From Ephemerocybe angulata (Eukaryota; Basidiomycota; Agaricomycetes; Agaricales; Psathyrellaceae), in assembly GCA_013368325.1 (NCBI GenBank), contig JAACJK010000057.1, positions 1,674,001 through 1,738,000 of the forward strand: a stretch of 64,000 bases of DNA, given 5' to 3'. A program made the position numbers and the translations under genes. Below are positions 58,916-64,000 of this stretch, piece by piece. The stretch's first letter is position 1; each line of letters begins with the position of its first letter. Under the pieces are notes generated by a model, which ran no database searches, was not told the DNA's origin, and saw nothing but the letters and a program-made list of their open reading frames with translations.

Positions 58916-59624
58916 GGCTGATAATTCGTTTCCGCGTTGAGAAGAGTCGAAAGGACTTGAGGTGCGTAGTAGTGCGTAGTGTCGGCTACGGCTGATGATG
59001 GAGGTTGACGCTAAGCGCTGGATCTTGGAAGGGTCACAAATTCAGCGTGACACCTCGTAATTGTTTCCCGCTGTCACGCTGTCACGCTGGCGGCCCCGAG
59101 CTGGATGAGCGCTAATAGTAATAACGTCCGTCGCATGGACACACGCTCGGGGCTTGAAGATTGCCAGTACATGCACTGCGACGGAGCTGAAATTGATTCA
59201 ATGCTGAGAGCCTGAGAGCCTGAAGCACGTTTCCCTTCGTACCCTTCCGAAAGTTGCTTTGAGGACGCGAAGAAGAAGAAGAATCGATTGGCTAGCTACA
59301 TTACATAAGTAACTCAGGCAAAAGCCCCGCTAGCTCATTATAGACAAAGAAAAAGGACCAAACAATAATCTGAAGTAGAAACGATCTACATAAGATGAAG
59401 GTGAAGCAGAGGAGGTGATGCGCAAGAAAGGGGAAGAAGATGGTAGGTACGACAAGAAATACGGCAATGATAACTCACGCTAATTAGGTCCACTTCACGT
59501 GCCTGTGACGATGGGCGTTTCACTTTGGCGGCGTCACGCCTCGGATCCGGACAAGTTCAGGTTGGACTGTCACGGAGCACTCGGACGCATATACCCCTCA
59601 AACCACCAGAAACTGTGTGGACAT
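58916..59624. other. Bidirectional promoter of PIF1 copies B and C
   Basis: 709 bases between divergent start codons. It contains a 10-bp inverted repeat and a tandem octamer (listed separately) and AAG/GAA-rich tracts near 59270-59450. No gene is seen. Confidence 0.55.
59043..59087. repeat. Inverted repeat plus tandem TGTCACGC
   Basis: CAGCGTGACA at 59043-59052 is the complement of TGTCACGCTG at 59072-59081. The octamer TGTCACGC occurs twice in a row (59072-59079, 59080-59087). This makes three copies of one site in 45 bases, a pattern of clustered regulator binding in the promoter shared by copies B and C. Confidence 0.6.
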
Positions 59625-62079
59625 ATGCCTAAGTCTAAAGGGCCTAAGTTCTACGCCGTTCTGATTGGTCGAGGTGGGCCTCAGGTATATACCAGTTGGG
59701 ACGAGGTCAGTCGACGTGGAAATACCTTTTGCCATGCCACCAAGACTAATCATCCTCAAAACAGTGCAACCGCAAGGCGAGGAGACAAAAACACGACGTG
59801 ACTGAAAAAAACTTAATGTATATTCTAGGTTTCTCGCTACCAAGGTGCCGTCCACAAGAGCTTCCCGACAAGAAAGGGCGCAGAGGAGTGGCTTGGTCGT
59901 AAGTGACGAAGCAGACTGCTTCTTCCCTGAGGATCATGCTGACCCCGAACAGGACACCCACAGTCCAAAACCCGCCAAACAATATCTATACCCCGCGAGA
60001 TAATTGTCGTATCGGACTCGGACGACGATGAACCTCCGAAGCAGAAGAAGAAGAAGCCCGAAGTCATCGTCATAGACTCGGATTCTGAGGATGAACCAAT
60101 GCCGCTAGTTCAGCCATCACCTATGAATCCAGTACCACCAGGGAAAATATCGACTGCACTCGCGATGTCATCTATGCCTCCTGCCACTGCCCCACCACCT
60201 GTTAGACCTGTGCTCTCCCCAGAGCAACAAGCTGTTCTTGACAAAGTTATAAAGGGACAGAGCGTTTTCTTCACAGGCTCAGCCGGTGAGTAGCATTTAA
60301 CGCAGAGGTCCACTAATGCGTTCTAACACACTCTCCATCCTCAGGGACCGGAAAGTCGGTGCTTCTAAGAGAGATCATTGAACAGTGTGGAGGACGTGAT
60401 TCCTCCATTGTGGCCATCACTGCGACGACGGGGATTGCCTCGGTAAATATTGGAGGATGTACCATTCACTCCTGGGCAGGGGTGGGCCTTGGAGCAGATA
60501 AAGTCAGTTCCTACACAGGAAAATGGCTCAGAAACGAACAGTTTTTACCCATTGTTCGACGGTGGCGGGAAGTCAAAACTCTGATTATTGACGAGAGTCA
60601 GTGGCAATACATTGAGTATTCTCTTCATCGCTGATCGCAATATCTATTTAGTTTCAATGCTCGACGGTGTGCTCTTTGATAAGCTGGTGAGTCTGTCCTT
60701 GCTCCTGGACTGGCGCATTGCTTAACACCGAACCGCCTCCTCAGGAAGCAATCGCTCGTATCATGCGACGCAGCGAACTGCCATTTGGTGGTATTCAGGT
60801 GAGATCAACGTGTCTTGGAATGTGAATGTATTGCTAAGCTGGGCCGCCTCACAGCTTGTAATTTGTGGGGACTTCTGCCAGCTACCTCCCATCAGTAATA
60901 AAGTCAATGGGATCGAGATTCCGGCTATATTTGCATTCGAAGCCTCCAGTTGGCGCCAATGTGTGGGTCATCCCACTACACTCACTAAGGTTTTCCGGCA
61001 GAAGGACCAAGGTAGGCGATACCTCTTCCTGTCAGGCAGCACGTATCTAATGCCGCTTGACTTAGCCTTCGTTCAGATACTCGACGAAATGCGTTTCGGA
61101 ACTTTAAGCCCTAGCACCATTGCGACCTTTAAAGGCTTGTCGAGAACGGTCGAGTACACCGACGGGATAGAACCCTCTGAACTGTGTGTATTTTTACAGT
61201 CTCAAGTGTTGATTCATTCGTCACACTGGCCTTTCAGGTACTCAACAAGATATGAAGTTCTAAACGCGAATCAAGCTCGATTGAATATGCTTCCAGGAGA
61301 CTCAATGAAATATTTTTCGGACGATCGCGCGGGTTTTAATAGCGAGGGAAAACCTATCAGAGCAGATAGAATGAAGCAACTACTCGATAAGCTCGTTTGT
61401 CAGCATTATTTGGAATTGAAGGTTGGGGCGCAGGTTATGCTGCTGAAGGTAACGACACGTGTACGATCACAGTGTCAGTCAGTCGCTGACGGTTTCTCTA
61501 GAATCTTGTCCAGGGTAAACTTGTCAACGGATCCATCGGAAAGGTAGTCAGGTTTGCGACGCTACAAGAAATGAACCAGGAAGCCAAGGAGGCGGAGAAA
61601 GACAAGAAGAAACTCCCATTCCAAGTGGACAACAATAGACTTTATCCCCTCGTTCGGTTCATGAATGGGATAGAAAGGTTAATCACTCCCGCCGACTTCG
61701 AAATAACCAATGCAGAAGATAAGATGGAAGCCCGGAGGATTCAAGTTCCGTTGATTCTGGCTTGGGCGCTTAGCATACACAAATCGCAAGGGCAAACCCT
61801 AGAGCGCGTAAGGGTCAATTTGAAACGCGTATTTGAATGCGGCCAAGGTGCGTGCTTGTACCTATCCTTCTTTTGACATACCTTCTGAAAACAATCCCAT
61901 TAGCCTATGTCGCTCTATCGCGCGCGACATCTTTGGAACACCTTCAGATTCTCGAGTTCGACCCCGGAAAAGTAAGGGTCAACCAACGAGTTCTCGACTG
62001 GTACAAAGGCCAAGAGGATGATTGCAGCTTCGATGACGATGAACTAGACGCGATCATGGCGTCGTATTCTGACTATTAG
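59625..62079 (+). CDS. Viroplasmin/RNase H1-HBD fused to PIF1-like helicase, copy C
   Basis: The ATG at 59625 gives [17 protein letters not shown]. Exons 1-2 encode a hybrid-binding (viroplasmin) domain of about 45 residues (VYTSWDE joined to [22 protein letters not shown]), as at the N-terminus of RNase H1. The linker has two hydrophobic-acidic blocks, [12 protein letters not shown] and [12 protein letters not shown], resembling SUMO-interaction motifs around a poly-Lys stretch. The helicase follows: [12 protein letters not shown] (I), [10 protein letters not shown] (Ia), LIIDEISMLDG (II, intact), [10 protein letters not shown] (III), [22 protein letters not shown] (V) and [16 protein letters not shown] (VI). 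It ends [15 protein letters not shown] at 62079. Intron positions match copies A and B, but the protein is more divergent. A role at R-loops is inferred. Confidence 0.82.
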
Positions 62080-62202
62080 GATGGATTCTACGGATTCTAG
62101 GATCACTATCGTAGTGTACAATATAATGTGTATGATACATGTGCGTGCATATGTTTCCGAAGAAGGAAAAGAGGAAAGCATAGTTCGGGTCGCAATGGAG
62201 CG

Positions 62203-63970
62203 TTATGCGAGCTCAACAAAGTTTGCTGGGAAGATGCCTTCGCGGCCATTGAGCTTTCCTGTCCACCAATCATCTGTACTGTTGCTCTTCTTAGTAATCG
62301 TGATCACGTCGCCCTTGCTGAATGAAAGATCTCCAGACTGGAGAGGATTAGCAGGACAATGAGACAGTGTAAACGAGTAAGACAAACCTCTGCAGCTTGG
62401 AAGTTGTACAGTGCGATAGCACGGGCAATTCCATCGGATAATGGTCTTGTCAATTCTGGTTTAGGTTGGATCATCGTTGTGTGGCGACGTGTGTGGAGGG
62501 ACTTGGAGTTTGAAGAGCTTGGATTGAAAGGATCATCGTAGTCCTCTATGACTCCATTGAGTTCGGTGTTTGCTGTTGGTGCGCTGGTGTACGCCCTCGA
62601 GCTAGGGTTGAACAACGACGTCGACCGCGTGTGCTTGTTTCGATTTAAAGTTGATATAACCATAGGGTCTTCCTGGTATGGTGGAATCGAGTCGTCGTGG
62701 GCACGCGCCTTTGAAGCAAAAGCAGGGACTGCGTCGTAGTTGGAGTCAAATTGTGTCCTAAAGTTCGATCGTGATGCACTGTTCGTGCCAAAGTCGGACG
62801 CCTGTGAGGGTTCCCGAGTCGGGGGGTTGCTGAAGTACGATCCGCTTTCTGACGGGGCTCCCCAGGAAGCAGGAGGGAATTGTTCGGGCTTCTTCTTCTT
62901 CTTCAAAAAGGAGGGTGTAGAGGACAGGGAGCCAGTAGGCTGAGGAGTGCTTCCCGCAGACCCAACTCCCTCGCCGAAGGAGTACTGCCGATTGTATAAA
63001 TCGCGGGGGCTGTCATTGATCCAGGTTCTGCCATTCGGTAGCCCAGTACATGCTTCGATTGTCTTGATGAGAGGGATGGCCCACTCTGGCTGGTCAACCA
63101 TGCCCCCCAGGAGCATTCTAGCAGTCACTGGAGAGTTGTACGCCAGAGCGTTGGCGTCCTGTCTCTCCACGATCACGGAGCCTTCTAGGGACACTCCTCC
63201 AAACAGGCCTCGGGTCTTGGAATAGCTGTACCTAAAAGTCGAATTGGCTTTAGCATCAGACAGGGGTACGACAGGTGGATGGAATACGGACATGGCCGCT
63301 ACTTTGCCGTTCGTGTTAAGTGCCCCAGACGCTTCTCCGTTCCTTCCCAGTGGACCGAGTGCGACGCTCATGTTGCCACCCAATGTTAATGACCCGGCTG
63401 CCATAAACGAGCGCTTAGAGGGATGAGCTGCTTGACTATCTCAGGTGTTGATAATTTGTAACTTACGACTGCCTGTTAATTCCTAGTTCAGCGGCTAGAA
63501 CCGTCGTACCACTCTCAGTTATCTGTGCGTACCGATCGTGAATTCAAAACAACCAAGAAATCTGTAACCTCAGCACCAGCCTGCCCACCAAAGCCCACTC
63601 CAGCCGTTCCGATAGCGCTTGGGGGAGACCATGCTGCGTGGAGGAACCCATGATTAGAATGCCAGACTGTCTCTGCAAGCGATTGACTCACTTCCATCGT
63701 CGAGTCGCGCAATGACAATTCCACTCCCTGCCCTAGCAGAGAAGATGAAGCCGGCCTTTACAATTGTGAAGATAGCGAAACCCTTTGCTTGCTCGAGGAT
63801 GCTGCGGGGAATGACACCATCGAGTCCGTTGTTTCCTGAATCAATGAAAGACTTGACTGCAAGCTCAGTTAGATAGCGTAAGAGCTGCTGGCTGGAAACC
63901 ACATACAGATCTTCGCAGCCTTTGCGCACTCCTTTGAAAGGGGTTGGGGAAGAGGACTGTTCAGCTTCAT
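62203..63970 (-). CDS. Ysc84/SH3YL1-like actin-binding protein with SH3
   Basis: Cortical actin and endocytosis protein of the Lsb3/Ysc84 family. The ATG at 63970 gives MKLNSPLPQPLSKECAKAAKI, joined to FKSFIDSGNNGLDGVIPRSIL. The Ysc84 (lipid/F-actin binding) domain continues with GFAIFTIVKAGFIFSARAGSG, WSPPSAIGTAGVGFGGQAGAE, DFLVVLNS, FSYSKTRGLFGGVSLEG and GSVIVERQDAN. A long disordered Ser/Pro linker with a Lys run (FLKKKKKPEQF) leads to the C-terminal SH3 domain: ARAIALYNFQAAE joined to SGDLSFSKGDVITI, DDWWTGKLNGREGIFPANFVEL. Stop at 62203. The gene is complete in the window. It converges with PIF1 copy C, 123 bases apart. Confidence 0.92.
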
Positions 63971-64000
63971 AACGGGTATGTGTGTAGAAACGTAGTGAAG

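Noticed and set aside
59625..59870. Integrated caulimovirus, from the viroplasmin domain
   Set aside because: The module is the common eukaryotic RNase H1 hybrid-binding domain, spliced to a host-type helicase; no other viral gene is present.
53803..62079. Helitron transposons as the source of the PIF1 copies
   Set aside because: No Rep domain or Helitron ends were seen, and the shared intron positions indicate host-gene duplication.

Overview
The window is nuclear DNA of a filamentous basidiomycete, most likely an Agaricomycete. Genes sit close together on both strands and nearly all are broken by short introns of about 45-70 bases, which were placed here by restoring conserved protein frames. 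A small extracellular wood/plant-wall set (GH43 galactanase with CBM35, GH16 glucanase) and a group-X hybrid histidine kinase fit this assignment. No rRNA, convincing tRNA, CRISPR or intact transposon was seen.

Layout. 1-1155: 5' part of an MFS transporter (minus, runs off the left edge). 1444-3069: Fpg/MutM-type DNA glycosylase (plus). 3157-5618: Utp5/WDR43 ribosome-biogenesis protein (minus). 5853-7294: Pho85-type CDK (plus). 7648-17515: very large CHK1/Mak2-like hybrid histidine kinase (minus). 17729-19763: SUB2/UAP56 mRNA-export helicase (minus). 19992-23056: VIT-vWA protein (minus). 23531-25019: mitochondrial dicarboxylate carrier (plus). 26120-27628: intronless ZZ-finger protein (minus). 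28662-30793: GH43-CBM35 (minus). 31411-33568: ROK1 helicase (plus). 34077-35193: HMG-box factor (plus). 35341-37475: CCA-adding enzyme (minus). 38050-40432: VAC8 (plus). 41308-43223: GH16 (plus). 43523-50053: full ABCC transporter (minus). 50511-53561: F-BAR/RhoGAP protein (plus). 53803-62079: three PIF1-like helicase paralogues. 62203-63970: Ysc84-SH3 actin protein (minus).

Most of the window is a housekeeping mixture (ribosome biogenesis, mRNA export, tRNA maturation, vacuole and actin) without functional clustering. The exception is the 8.3-kb block 53803-62079. Two closely related PIF1-like helicases (A and B) lie in tandem on the minus strand and a third, more divergent copy (C) is divergently transcribed from B. 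The three share intron positions, so they arose by gene duplication rather than recent transposition. Copy C fuses an RNase-H1-type hybrid-binding (viroplasmin) domain and two SUMO-interaction-like motifs to the helicase, suggesting a SUMO-linked R-loop/RNA:DNA-hybrid remodeller. Copy B has lost the catalytic glutamate of motif II. This block is the best candidate for undescribed biology here.

Exon joins were inferred by eye from frame continuity and GT/GC-AG sites; gene ends are firmer than internal boundaries.
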